A stretch of 64,000 nt of DNA from Cycas panzhihuaensis (lineage: Eukaryota; Cycadophyta). The stretch spans positions 217,565,741 to 217,629,740 of the forward strand of contig CM041465.1 in the NCBI GenBank assembly GCA_023213395.1. Direction: 5' to 3'. Numbering within the stretch: the stretch's first letter is position 1; the number at the start of each line of letters is the position of its first letter. A program made the position numbers and the translations under genes. A model generated the notes under the pieces. That model was not told the DNA's origin. It made no database searches and worked only from the letters and a program-made list of their open reading frames with translations. Positions 48,401 through 58,723 of the stretch are shown in pieces.

Positions 48401-49150
48401 CCTCCTAAAGGTGGTGACACCAAAAGAATGATAAATATGGTGGAGACAATAAAGAGTGTAAGTCCATCTAAATCACTTGATGATTTGATGGTGAGGAATA
48501 TTGACTCTTTACCTCTAGTATCTACATGTCCCATCAAGTCTAGGTCTATCCCCTCTAGTATAAAGGATGGACCATTCTCTTTGGTTAAGGAATTAAAGAC
48601 CATTCTAGCAGGTATTTTAGTTATTGATTTACTGAAGTGTTACCTTGAGAAATGTTAGCTCTTATTTGATGCATTAAGAGTTCTTGTCATAGCCTCTTCA
48701 TCCACCTCTACACTTTCTTTTGACTTGGCTACCTTGTCTAGTCATTCTACTCATGCACTAAATGATATACATCCATCCTATATTGAGATTATAAAGGATG
48801 CTATCAATATTAAGTGAGTTATTATTGATGAGGGATCATCTATCAATGTAATCCCTCTTCACCTTGTTGAGGATTTAGAGATCTTGGTTTTTAAATAATG
48901 TGAGTGGATTTGCGAGGGATACTATAAGAATAAAAAAGTACCTCTAGGTCAAGTCACTCTCCCCCTTATGTTAGAAGAAAAGATAGCCATCATTGAGTTA
49001 ATTATCATTTATCTTAACTTGGAGTATAATATTCTTTTGTGTAGACCATGAATTACTTAGATGTCAACAGTTTGTTCTATCCTCTTTGGTGAACTCAGGT
49101 TCATCCATGAGGGATACTTAAAAATTATAAAGTGAAACTGAAACCCATCA
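48401..49150 (+). pseudogene. Tat-B protease region
   Basis: VKDGPFSLVKELK-like block, then VIIDEGSSINVIPLHLVEDL at about 48,820-48,880, and LNLEYNILLCRP near the end. The protease active site has D-E-G-S-S in place of D-T/S-G-S-S, as in Tat-A. Confidence 0.82.
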
Positions 49151-50480
49151 AACAGTCAATCCCTCTTATTAAGACTTTTTCTTAACCAAGTGAATCATTG
49201 AACTCTTTGGAGTATTTATTTCAATCACTTATCCTAGATTAATACTTTTCCATTGAAGCTCCTTCTACTCATCCAAAAGTAAAAGATGTGGATTTGGTCG
49301 AGATTATTCCTTTGTCATCAGGTTCCTCATCCATTCCTTGTACTTTGAGCTTGACTAATCACTCTTCTGTTTCCTCTTCTTCTCATATTGAGGAACTAAT
49401 TCCTCATTCTATCATATCTTATGGAGAACCACCTATAAATGGAACCATTAGTATGGATGGTTCTCTACCCGTTCAAACCTATTTTTCACAGGTTTTGTAT
49501 TTACCTTCAATGGAAAATGCTCTAGTTCGTCCCTTTACCAATCTTTTGTCAAGTGCTTATTCAACTTTAATTACACATGATTTGCATGTTGATCCTTCAC
49601 CACTCTTCTCTTGATATTCTTTCTTTAAGATGTGGTTGAATAAACATAATAGGAAGATGTTGTTTCATCAATATTTAGAGTTAGAATTAGGGAGTAAATA
49701 TATTGATTCACTTAATACAAGTCAAAGCAATCAAAATACCTCCACTAAAATATGGGAAGTCAGTTCGATTTCCACTATTTATTTTCCTTCACATTCTCTT
49801 GTGGGTCCTTCCCTATCCTATCTTATCTTAATGTCTTTGTTTAATAGTGAATATCATAAGTATCATCAAGAATTTAATCAAATCTTTACTTCAACTTGGA
49901 AATTTGTTGATAAGCCTACTCCATGTTGTCATGTTTCTTCAATCATTGAGTTTGTTCCTTATCTAAACTCTTTAGTTGATTCCCCTCCATGTTTCAAGCC
50001 TCTCTCTTTGTCTACTAATCTACCTAGAAATCTCCTCCTCATTAATCTCTTATACTTAAATCACTTTGAGAATGATGAGGTAATTTTAGAGCATCTAGTA
50101 GGTTCATCTCCTAGACTTCCTGATGGGCATCATAGGTTAGGTTTTTCAAAAGTAATAAAACCTCATTCACCAATAGTTAATTATTCCCAACCTTAGGAGC
50201 TAATTTCCTTAATAGAGCCTACTCCTCTTTACTTTGAAGAGGGAAATGTGATGTTTATGGAGAAGACTATTGATGTAGACTTAGAGATAGGAGATACCCC
50301 TAAAATTATCAAATTAGGAGCTAGTTATACTTTTTAGGAGATTGTTTATTTTAAGGATCTCTTTTATGAATTTCACTCAAATTTTACTTAGGATTATAAA
50401 GATATGCATGGCCTTGATCCCCAAGTCATTAAACACAATATCATAGTAACTCTTGGCATTAAACCTAAATGGAAAAAATA
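49151..50480 (+). pseudogene. Tat-B protease-RT spacer
   Basis: Two sizeable open pieces (49,288-49,614 and 49,630-50,196) are Ser-rich and recognised only by their match to Tat-A. The segment at 49,370-49,640 is the single-copy version of the unit triplicated in Tat-A. No catalytic domain is visible. Confidence 0.65.
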
Positions 50481-51290
50481 ATTCCCCATCTATTTGTGTC
50501 TCTCCCTTGCTATTAAATAAGAGGTGGAGAAGTTGTTAGGAGATGGATTCATTAAGAGTATCAACTATTCTTAATGTATCTCCAACATAGTTCTTATTGC
50601 AAAGAAAAATGGTTCAATTTAAATTTACATTGATTTTTGAGATATTAATGAGCCATGCCCTAAAAATAATTTTTCTCTCCCTTTTCCTAATCAAATTTGG
50701 GACCAGATGGCTGGTTTTGAGGCGATGTCTCTTATGGATGATTTTTTAGGTTATAATCATATCTCTATCTCACCTCGAGATTGTTATAAGACTACTTTCA
50801 CTACTCCTTGGGGCACTTTTGTGTATAAAGTCATGCCTTTCAAATTGAAGAATGTTGGTGCAACATATCAAAGAGCTATGGTACATATTTTTTATGATTT
50901 AATTAGTAATATCATTATCATATGTTTAGATGATATGCTTGCTTTATCTTGTAGAAGATGTGATCATCTATGTGACCTTAAAATAGTCTTTGAAAGGTGT
51001 AAGAAGTATTGCTTATGTCTCAATTTATCTAAATATGTTTTTATCATAATATTAGGAAGAATGCTAGGAAATATCATTTTCCTTTATGGTATTAGAATTG
51101 ATCTTAATAAGATAAATGTGGTTATTGGTATGCCTCCTCCTAAGAGACAAAAGCAGATTAAATCTTTTCTAGGTAGACTTGGTTTCTTAAGGCATTTTAT
51201 TGCTAATTTCACTTTAGATGTCAAGCCTATCATAAATCTTTTAAAGAAAGATGTTAACTTACGATGAACTCCTCAAGTTTAAGAGTCCTC
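50481..51290 (+). pseudogene. Tat-B reverse transcriptase
   Basis: The open piece 50,707-51,267 reads EAMSLMDDFLGYNHISISPR, TTFTTPWGTFVYKVMPFKL, NVGATYQRAMVHIFYDLI, NIIIICLDDMLALSC (YxDD as CLDD), CLCLNLSKYVF, and PPPKRQKQIKSFLGRLGFLR. The upstream finger part (GDGFIKSINYS, VLIAKKNGS) has stops. The tail matches Tat-lineage RTs. Confidence 0.92.
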
Positions 51291-51850
51291 TAATAAGCTA
51301 AAGCAAGCCTTGGTTTTAGCATCTATCTTTGCTATGGTAAGGTTTAATAAACCTTCATTTTACATACTTTGGATATAGAGGAATCATTAATAGGAATTCT
51401 AGTGCAAGAGGATGACTTTGATAAAGAATGAACTATTTATTTCATTAGTAGGACCCTATGGTTATTGAACTTCATTATCTCTTTCCTAAAAAAGAGTGTC
51501 TCACTTTAATTTTTGCTACTAAGAAGTTAAGCTATTACATCCTTAGGAATAAGGTCCACCTCATTATTCAGTTAGATCATATTAGATACTTACTTACTAA
51601 ATCTAATCTCACTAGATGATTAGGCAAGTGGTCTTTGTTTCTTTAAGAGTTTGATTTGTAAGTGGTTAATGGGAAATCTAAGGTATGATCATCGTAGAGA
51701 TTATGGTTGATGCTCCTCTTCCTAATCTTGCAAAGCAACCTATTAATGATTCTCTCCTAGATGAGCATGTCCCCTATATCTAGGTTATCCCTTGTGATGA
51801 TCCATGGTATGGAGAGATTAGGTCATACCTTTATGATTAATATTTGCCTT
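51291..51850 (+). pseudogene. Tat-B RNase H and linker
   Basis: Degenerate RNase H tied to RT, with many stops and frameshifts. Recognisable pieces are the ends of the domain (EFDL-x-VVNGKSK) and the linker with DAPLPNLAKQPINDSL-like text. Confidence 0.7.
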
Positions 51851-53065
51851 ATCTTTCTAAATCAAAGAAGAGAAGATGTATTCAAGCTACTGTTAGGTAA
51901 TAGCTTTTGCTTGATGGCATGCTCTATAAATATTCTTTTGATAGAGTCATGTTAAGATGCCTCTCTTTTAATGAAACACTAGTTGCCTTAATAGAGTTCT
52001 ATGAAGGAATGTGTAATGGACATTTTGGTGGTTGATTGATAGCCCAATCCATTCTTCATATGGGCTATTATTGGCCCTCCTTGTTTAAAGATGCTCATTC
52101 TTATGTTCAAAAATGCTAGAAATGTCAATCTTATATAACTTTGATACACAAACCCATGTAAGAAATGAAGTCAATAGTTTTACCCTATTATTTTTCTCAA
52201 TGGGGTTTCGAATCTCATTGGTTAGATCTTTCCATCATCATCCAATGGGCATAAGTTCATAATAACTACAATTGAATACTTCACAATATAGAGCAAAGTT
52301 ATCCCATTAGTTACTACTACTAGAAAGATTGTTGTCATATTTATCTTTCAACATATCATTTGTTGATTTGGGGTGCCAGACATTATTGTTACTTATAATG
52401 GAACTCCATTCTATAATCTCCATGTTAGTAAATTGTGTAATAAATTCCATATCACCCATAGACTATCAGCCCCTTATCACCCTTAGGCAAATGGCTAGGT
52501 TGAAGCTTTTAACAAAATCCTAGCTAAAATTTTAGCTTAAATAGTTACCATGTCTCATAGAGATTGGCATGCTAAATTATTTCTAGCAATATGGGCTTAT
52601 AGAACCTCCATTAGGAATGCCATGGCCATGAAACCATTTTCTCTTATTTATGGTGTCAAGGTCATCCTCCTATTAGAGGTTGAGATTCCTTCTTTACATA
52701 TCTCATTGAAGGAATTTACTAATGAAGAGTTCTAAAGAGAAGCACATCTCTTGGAACTAGAAAAATTAGATGAGACTTATTTACAAGCTTTACAAAATAA
52801 CATAGCATTCAAGGCTAGATTTTCAGCAACTCATGATAGGTAGCTTAGACCTAGGAGATTCAATGTCAGTGATAAATTATTAAAGTTAAAATATTTACAT
52901 GATAAGCAACATAAGCTTTCTCATAAATAGATGGGTCCTTTTCTAGTAATTGAGGATTTAAATAATGGGGCTTACTGAATTTCAATAGTAGAAGGTTTAG
53001 AATTTAAAATGTCTATCAATTCTTAGTATCTAAGAAAGTTCTATGCCTATCAACACTTATTCTCA
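51851..53065 (+). pseudogene. Tat-B integrase
   Basis: It has the H2C2 remnant CNGHFGG ... AQSILHMGYYWPSLFKDAHS, the VPDIIV-type core at about 52,370, PLSPLGKW-type Glu region and the C-terminal NVSDKLLKLKYLHDKQHK block. Several stops and frame changes. It parallels 5,480-4,378 of Tat-A. Confidence 0.82.
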
Positions 53066-54090
53066 CCTCTACAATGAGGATAAACTATGATTCTAAATCT
53101 TTTTCTTTGCCTAATGAGATAAAACTATGGGCAATTTTTTTTTTTTTTTTGTTTTCTTGTGAGTTTTATTTTTCTCTCATTAAAGGTCCTACTCATGATC
53201 ATATAAGTATTTTGATCTTTCCAGTATTTATGTTGATTGTGAGCACTCTCCTACTTTGATCTTGTTCTCTTTTAAGTTCATGGAGAATTTAGGCCCCCAA
53301 CTTTATTATATTCTTGTCCTTGAAAGAGGGACACTTCCATCAGCTTCAGATACTTTGTCATTAGTTGAGATTATACTTTCATTTACTATACCTTCACCTT
53401 GGGGATTCCTTCTTGGTCGCATATCACCTACTATTTTCTTTTGATTACTTTTATTATCGTTGGTTCACTCTATCTATCTTTTGAAGTGAATACTCATTCT
53501 GCCACCTTCCCTTTACATTTAGAAATGCCATGATTTTGATCTTCTCTTTTCCTGTAATTTGATCCTTAAGGAGATTGGTTTCTTTCATTCTAGATTTTAT
53601 TAAAAAGGATAAATCCTTACTATGTTGAGTAAAAAAAATTTATAATTGGATGATTATGATTCCTTTCTTATAAAAAAAAAAAAAAAAGGTGAAAGTGAAA
53701 GCAATAAGAGAAAGAGAGAGAGAGAGAGAGAGAGAAGAAGAAGAAGAAGAAAGAAAGAAAAGTAAAGTAAAAAAAAAAAAAAGTAAGTAAAGAAAGTTTA
53801 TTATTATTATCCTCTTGTAATATAGGGCAAGTTACATGATGACTTCATCCCCACTTGTCCATTTATAAGTTGGGTTTATTTGGATGAGTTATTCAAGATT
53901 TTTGGATTTATCTACTTAGGTCCATCATGGCCTTAGTTATGATCGAATCCTGCTTGACACCTTTTGTTAGTATTGATCATGATCATCCCAATTATGATTC
54001 TTCTTTTTCTTCACCACAATCAAAATTAATTTTATTTATTATCATCTCCTTATTGATTGATTCGTACACTTTCCTTCATTGATCATGCTG
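53066..54090 (+). other. Tat-B spacer between integrase and second RNase H
   Basis: It starts with the motif CAATGAGGATAAACTATGAT (53,072-53,091). It also holds poly-T (53,135-53,150), an A/GA/GAA-rich tract (53,670-53,790) and a T-rich run. No gene. Confidence 0.65.
53706..53752 (+). repeat. (GA)n and (AAG)n microsatellite
   Basis: GAGAGAGA run followed by AAG repeats inside the Tat spacer; the corresponding Tat-A tract is at 3,667-3,740. Confidence 0.9.
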
Positions 54091-54099
54091 TCTCCAAAT

Positions 54100-54480
54100 T
54101 TTGGCCCTATTTTTCCCATGGCATTAAGTATATTCAATGATAGAGGTAATAGAGGTAACCTAGGACCATCTGCTTCAGCTTGGGCGATTTATGACCAATT
54201 AGGAAGTCCTCTCCTTTCTACTAGATCTTTCATGCCTAAGGCAACTAATAATGAAGTTGAGTATTTTGCTATTATAGGAGCTTTATCTAATGTTTCTCAA
54301 TTTTACTATGGACCCATTATTATATATTCTAACTCTCAAGTTATATTATATTAGTTAGTTGGGATGTATTAGGTGCACTGACTATGACTCCTCCTTTATC
54401 ATTGTTGTCCTTATTTTCATCAATTACCATCTAGTATATCCCTCATTCTCTTAATGTTGAAGCTAATGCTCTTGTCTCCT
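54100..54480 (+). pseudogene. Second RNase H of Tat-B
   Basis: It reads PMALSIFNDRGNRGNLGPSA, SAWAIYDQLGSPLLSTRSF, TNNEVEYFAIIGALSNV and IIIYSNSQVILY. The first Asp (N-D-R-G) and the Glu (NNEVEY) are kept; the second Asp is Asn (YSNSQ). The tail LNVEANALVSSILDD is the RNase H C-terminal pattern. It lies about 1 kb downstream of the integrase. As in Tat-A it stays separate from the RT-linked RNase H. Confidence 0.82.
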
Positions 54481-54544
54481 CTATCCTAGATGATTAATTT
54501 AATTGAATTTTACCTTCTAGCTGGGGGCACTTCGCTCTAAAATT

Positions 54545-54610
54545 AGTATAAACTACCACTCTAGAATGAGTATAAACTACCACTCCATAAAGAGTATAAA
54601 ATATTGGTTT
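54545..54610 (+). repeat. 24-bp tandem repeat (Tat-B)
   Basis: AGTATAAACT at 54,545, 54,569 and 54,593, matching the period and core of the array at 2,851-2,922. Confidence 0.9.
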
Positions 54611-55425
54611 GGGAAGATAAATATTTAAGTAGTTTAAAGATTAAGATGATAGGTAAAAGAGTGAAATGAAGTATTTGAAAGCGATAGACCAACGTAGGAA
54701 TCTTAGGCCATGGAGGATCTTGGCAGGGGGCAAGATCCTAAAAACTTCTTATCCCTAAAAGAAGCCAATGAGGAATTTAATATACTTAGATGACTAATTA
54801 TTTATTAAATGAGATTAATTTTTCATTTAGTAAACAACTTATTTTCTTCATGATATATTATATAAATATGGATTTCATTCTATGTTTATATAATTTGTTA
54901 GGAGTATGATGTGAGTTATGTGAGTTTCTCTTGAGAGATTTATATTATTCCATCTTCTATTTTTATAAACTTATTACTATTTGTTTCATATAGTTTTATA
55001 TTCATAGAAATGGAATAAGTAAACCTTTCACTTACTTCCTTTTATCTTTTATTTGTTCTCCATTCTTCACTCCTTCTTGTAATCTTTTTTCTTTTTAGAA
55101 CCACCTTACTCCAGAATGAGTATAAACTACCATGTATATATTGTGACAAAAATATAAATATAAATATATATATATATATATGTATAAGAAAAAAAAGGAG
55201 AAAATGGTAAAATTATTATATTTTTCATTGGACTATCACACTAATAAATGTATCTTGCACTTAATCTATAAAAAGGAAATAAGGAGAAAAAGGGTTTAGA
55301 TTTAATCATTTCTACACAATGTTTTAAAAGAAAGTGATTAATATATATATATATATAACAAAAGATATGGTACATCTATCACTCATGTGACTTATGGTAC
55401 ATAGTTGAGGCTCACAAAATACCTT
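54611..55425 (+). other. Tat-B noncoding segment before the antisense gene
   Basis: Homologous to 2,035-2,850 of Tat-A and without a supported reading frame. Contains short TA runs (55,160-55,181, 55,341-55,358). Confidence 0.7.
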
Positions 55426-55872
55426 TCATCTCCCTCCTATATCCATATACAATGCAAAATGTGCTCATCTCTCTAATCCCTAATGAGATCTCTTTGGAGC
55501 ACCTAGATTTGCCTTCTCCCCTCTACCTAAAGTTTACTCATGTGTAGACTCTCTACAAGGTGGAAGGTGATGTCCCTATTATATTGTGGTACTCTCTGAT
55601 AGAGTAAATCATACTCCTCCTATACTAATGTCATCCTATATAGATGACATCTCTCATCCTATGCTGCTTTAAGCTCTAGCTCTCAGCTCTACTCTCATAT
55701 CCATGTATAGGTCTCAAGCTTGAAGTGCATGGATAAAGTGGCCTATACATCATCCTAGTAGGGTACGATCCACTATGTTCCATCTTAGTGCCTCCTATGA
55801 TGCAGGAACATAGGGGAATATCAACTCAAGTGTCTTCCTTACCTCCCCCAGAGTTAGGACCTCATCATTTGT

Positions 55873-55977
55873 CTAATGAAAAATATATAATTCATGATTA
55901 GTCTACTAGAATAAAGAAAAATCCTAAGTGAAAAGAAAATATAACTTAATATGAGAGAAATCAATTAAATATCATAC
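55873..55977 (-). other. Intron of the Tat-B antisense gene (105 bp)
   Basis: Donor CAG|GTATGA and acceptor TTTTTCATTAG; exons in phase 0 on both sides, TNDEVLTLGEVRK following. It matches the 99-bp Tat-A intron. Confidence 0.65.
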
Positions 55978-56999
55978 CTGATGGCTCACCTCCTCCTGTC
56001 AAATCTGCTCTTATTATCTCCTTAATTGGTGGCACTCCTTCATCCCGTGACTCATGGGGACCCTTCTGGGTAGGCTCGCCCTCTCCTACCCTATTCCCTC
56101 CTCCTCTACCCTACTCATCTACTATGCCTAGCTCCATGCTTTGTATGGAGCCTTCTCTACCTCCACCTGGTGCTCCACCTACTCTATCGAGCACTTGTCG
56201 ACTCCCTTCTCCTCCTCTACTAGTTGAGGTACTTCCTCTCTCTCCTTGTCCTATCTCAACACTAACTCTACCATCTCTCCTACCTTGACCTCCTCCATCT
56301 CACCCTCTACCTCTCCCTCGACCAGTGATAGGAGCCTCACCTACCCCTCTCTCTACATCATCCATCTCATTGTCACTCCACGATGGTATCTATGCATATG
56401 CATCCTCTACGAGCTGTCTCCTTATCATCCTACTAAGGAGAGGACTATGTGTACTCATGGGCATGATGGCTAGCATGTTATGGATCCTAGCTCTCACATA
56501 CTACCTATTCATCCCCATATTTATAATAATTAGCTCTTATAGTGCTCCTCCTAGCCTCATTAATGGATCGTGGTCATATAACTAGCACACTAAGATAGAA
56601 TTATAAGAAAATCCTCCTCTCCTCAACCTCCTCATCTTCGATAACTAGTGGCACATGCTATCTACTATGTACTACCCCTAGTTGATCTGGATCACTTGCT
56701 CACATCTCCTTACTAACACCTATCCACTAAGCTAGAACCCCCATGAAATTCTAGGTCCTAGTTATCTTATATATGATGATCAAAGAAATGATCCTCTGCA
56801 TGATAGGAATACCCCCTATTATTTGTATATCCTATACTGGCACACCATGTAGGGAAATCTAATTTGTAAATCCCATCAAGTACTAACTACACACCATTTG
56901 AGACTCCTCATCTATTACCCTATAGAGTCTCACTACTCACCATGCTAACTAACTCTTAGGATCCTCCCTATATATCTTAGAGTGATCTCTATCTCCCTA

Positions 57000-57004
57000 A
57001 TAGA
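57000..57004. repeat. Target-site duplication ATAGA (left)
   Basis: Perfect match to 57,601-57,605. Confidence 0.9.
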
Positions 57005-57600
57005 TGTTAGGTAATATGACAACAATGGTTAGAGGCTAAAATTTTGACATGTTAGTAATGTGGTTTTCCCCCCAAACTTTCCTCGGGGGATTCTAAGGGT
57101 GGCGGGAACCCTCCTTGGCCAAGGGAGGTGTGGGGGGAGTGGAACGCCCCCCACATATTAAATTATAAAGAGAATCAAGGTCGTTTGCTCAAAATACCCT
57201 AGATTCTACGGTCAAGATTTGTGCCTTAGATGACACTCTCATGTAGCCTGATTTAGGGTATTTTTCATTATGTTGATAGTGTTCAATGTACTATGATGAG
57301 TTGGGTGGCTGGTTGTTATTACTGGAAGCACTCTGCTAGAGGATTATGCATATTTTTCTCCATTCTACAACAATAAAGATTGATACCTTTCATGTGTGGA
57401 TGTTTCCCTAGCATACTGCTAGGGTTTTACCATGTTATATCAGGTGTACATGTGATGCTTGGCTTTCTTGTTCATTTTATTGTTTTATCTCTGGTTTAAA
57501 AACTTGTATGTTAAATTTTAGTTTCGATTCCTATAACTAGTTGCAAGAATAGTTTAGATCTTGGTGGTGGTTTAAGGGTTGGGACCTTATCTTCTTAACA
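57005..57600. mobile_element. Solo LTR (596 bp) within the Tat-B antisense gene
   Basis: TGTTAGGTAA...CTTCTTAACA with inverted TGTTA ends and a perfect ATAGA target duplication. Excising it restores alignment to the Tat-A gene. It has a GC-rich block (57,070-57,150) unlike its surroundings. Parent family and orientation are unknown; no internal region is present, so it is a product of LTR-LTR recombination. Confidence 0.88.
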
Positions 57601-57605
57601 ATAGA
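57601..57605. repeat. Target-site duplication ATAGA (right)
   Basis: Perfect match to 57,000-57,004. Confidence 0.9.
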
Positions 57606-57850
57606 CCATACTCTAAAGGCATTATGCCCTGGGATCCAACAACTAATGAGGTCATGCAATATCTCATGCTCTATCAGTAGTTAGGTTAATCCACTCACTC
57701 GTGAGAGTCTATAGCCTCTTAAAGTAGCCTATCTTGCCTCATCCAACTTGATGATTAACTCTCTGATGGCTAATACTTCATTCTCTCTGTCTGCACTCTA
57801 TCCAGAGCCTTCATCATGTCATAAAAATCATACCAGTCCTTTGATTTCAT

Positions 57851-58215
57851 TTTTAAATTTTTATTTTCTCATTCTAAGCCCTTTTTCATCTATTAATGAG
57901 CTTAAACTATGACAGAATAATGCTCTAAATCTTTTTTCATCTATTAATGATCTTAAACTATGATAGAACATAGCTTTGAGTCCCTTCTACATGTTAAAGA
58001 GCCTAAACTATGATAAGGAACCCTCTAAAATTTGATCCTTAATGAGGATAGACTATGATAATTGACCTTTAAAGGCCTTCACCCTGTTAATGAGGTTAAA
58101 CAATGATGGATTACTCTAAAAAGTCACCTATTAATAAGCTTGAAAACTATGTAGTCTTTCCTTCTTACTTTGGAAAAAAGATTTCTCTTTGATACATGGT
58201 TAAAAAGAGATAAAC
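57851..58215 (+). repeat. Array of about seven TTAAACTATGAT motifs
   Basis: Loosely spaced (about 45-65 bp) copies of the form TTAATGAG-x-x-TAAACTATGAT begin near 57,893, 57,942, 57,995, 58,040, 58,088, 58,131 and 58,197. The array abuts the start of the antisense gene. Confidence 0.82.
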
Positions 58216-58229
58216 TATGACCAGTTGTA

Positions 58230-58515
58230 TATTAAAGGCCCATCCAACTTATGGGCATTTAATGGTGAAGTCCCATCTAGTTTGTGGGTATTAGACAATC
58301 CTTCTTTAGTAGCGAAGTCCCATCTAGTTTGTGGGCATTAGATAATATTTCTTTGGTGATGGATATCCAGTCCTTTTAGGTAAGTTTTTAGTTATGATGG
58401 ATACTTAGCCCTTTTAGATAAATCATTAATCAATGTTTATTTGGTAGAAAGTACCCAATCCTTTTGGGTACAAGATGTAGATGATTTTCTTTTGATAGCA
58501 AAAACCCAATCCTTT
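58230..58515 (+). repeat. Tandem degenerate repeats with hairpins upstream of the polypurine tract
   Basis: Three copies of a block with CCCATCTAGTTTGTGGG (about 58,246-58,345, imperfect first unit) are followed by blocks around CCAATCCTTTT. GTACCCAATCCTTTTGGGTAC at 58,451-58,471 is a perfect 8-bp stem with a 5-nt loop. Confidence 0.78.
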
Positions 58516-58710
58516 TATGTAGATTTGTAAGAGAGAGTCCTTTAGTTTATTATCATAAGATGTTTATTTCAATCTAGATCATAGAGCCTCTTTACTTCAT
58601 TATTCATATATCTCATTTATATTCCCTTCATGTTTAATGAAAGAACTTTTATAGTTGTCATTGGCACCTCTCACCATCCTACTTTCTTCCTTGAGTAGGA
58701 ACTTCACGTG
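58516..58710 (+). other. Tat-B spacer before the polypurine tract
   Basis: AT-rich, no gene or repeat seen. Confidence 0.6.
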
Positions 58711-58723
58711 TCAAGGGGGCAAA
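58711..58723 (+). other. Tat-B polypurine tract
   Basis: TCAAGGGGGCAAA directly before TGTTTCAC of the 3' LTR. Confidence 0.82.

Larger units (their letters stand above)
55426..57850 (-). pseudogene. Antisense accessory gene of Tat-B, two exons, with solo LTR inside
   Basis: On the minus strand it starts at ATG 57,850 (MKSKDWYDFYDMMKALDRVQ), exon 1 runs to 55,978 and is split by a solo LTR at 57,005-57,600, the intron is 55,977-55,873, and exon 2 is 55,872-55,426 (149 codons, TGA). Without the LTR and one target repeat it spans 1,824 bp, identical to Tat-A. Matching blocks: LISCWIPGHNAFRV, then LRYIGRILRV, later RRGGFSYNSIL, LYDHDPLMRLGG, a Gly/Arg-rich region and LELIFPYV, WNIVDRTLL. An indel near 57,810 and several stops disable it. 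The function is unknown; a plant-mobile-domain-like fold is my inference from the block order. Confidence 0.72.

Noticed and set aside
48388-48603. Antisense open frame over the Tat-B protease region
   Set aside because: Shadow of the sense frame, which has the conserved protease-region sequence.
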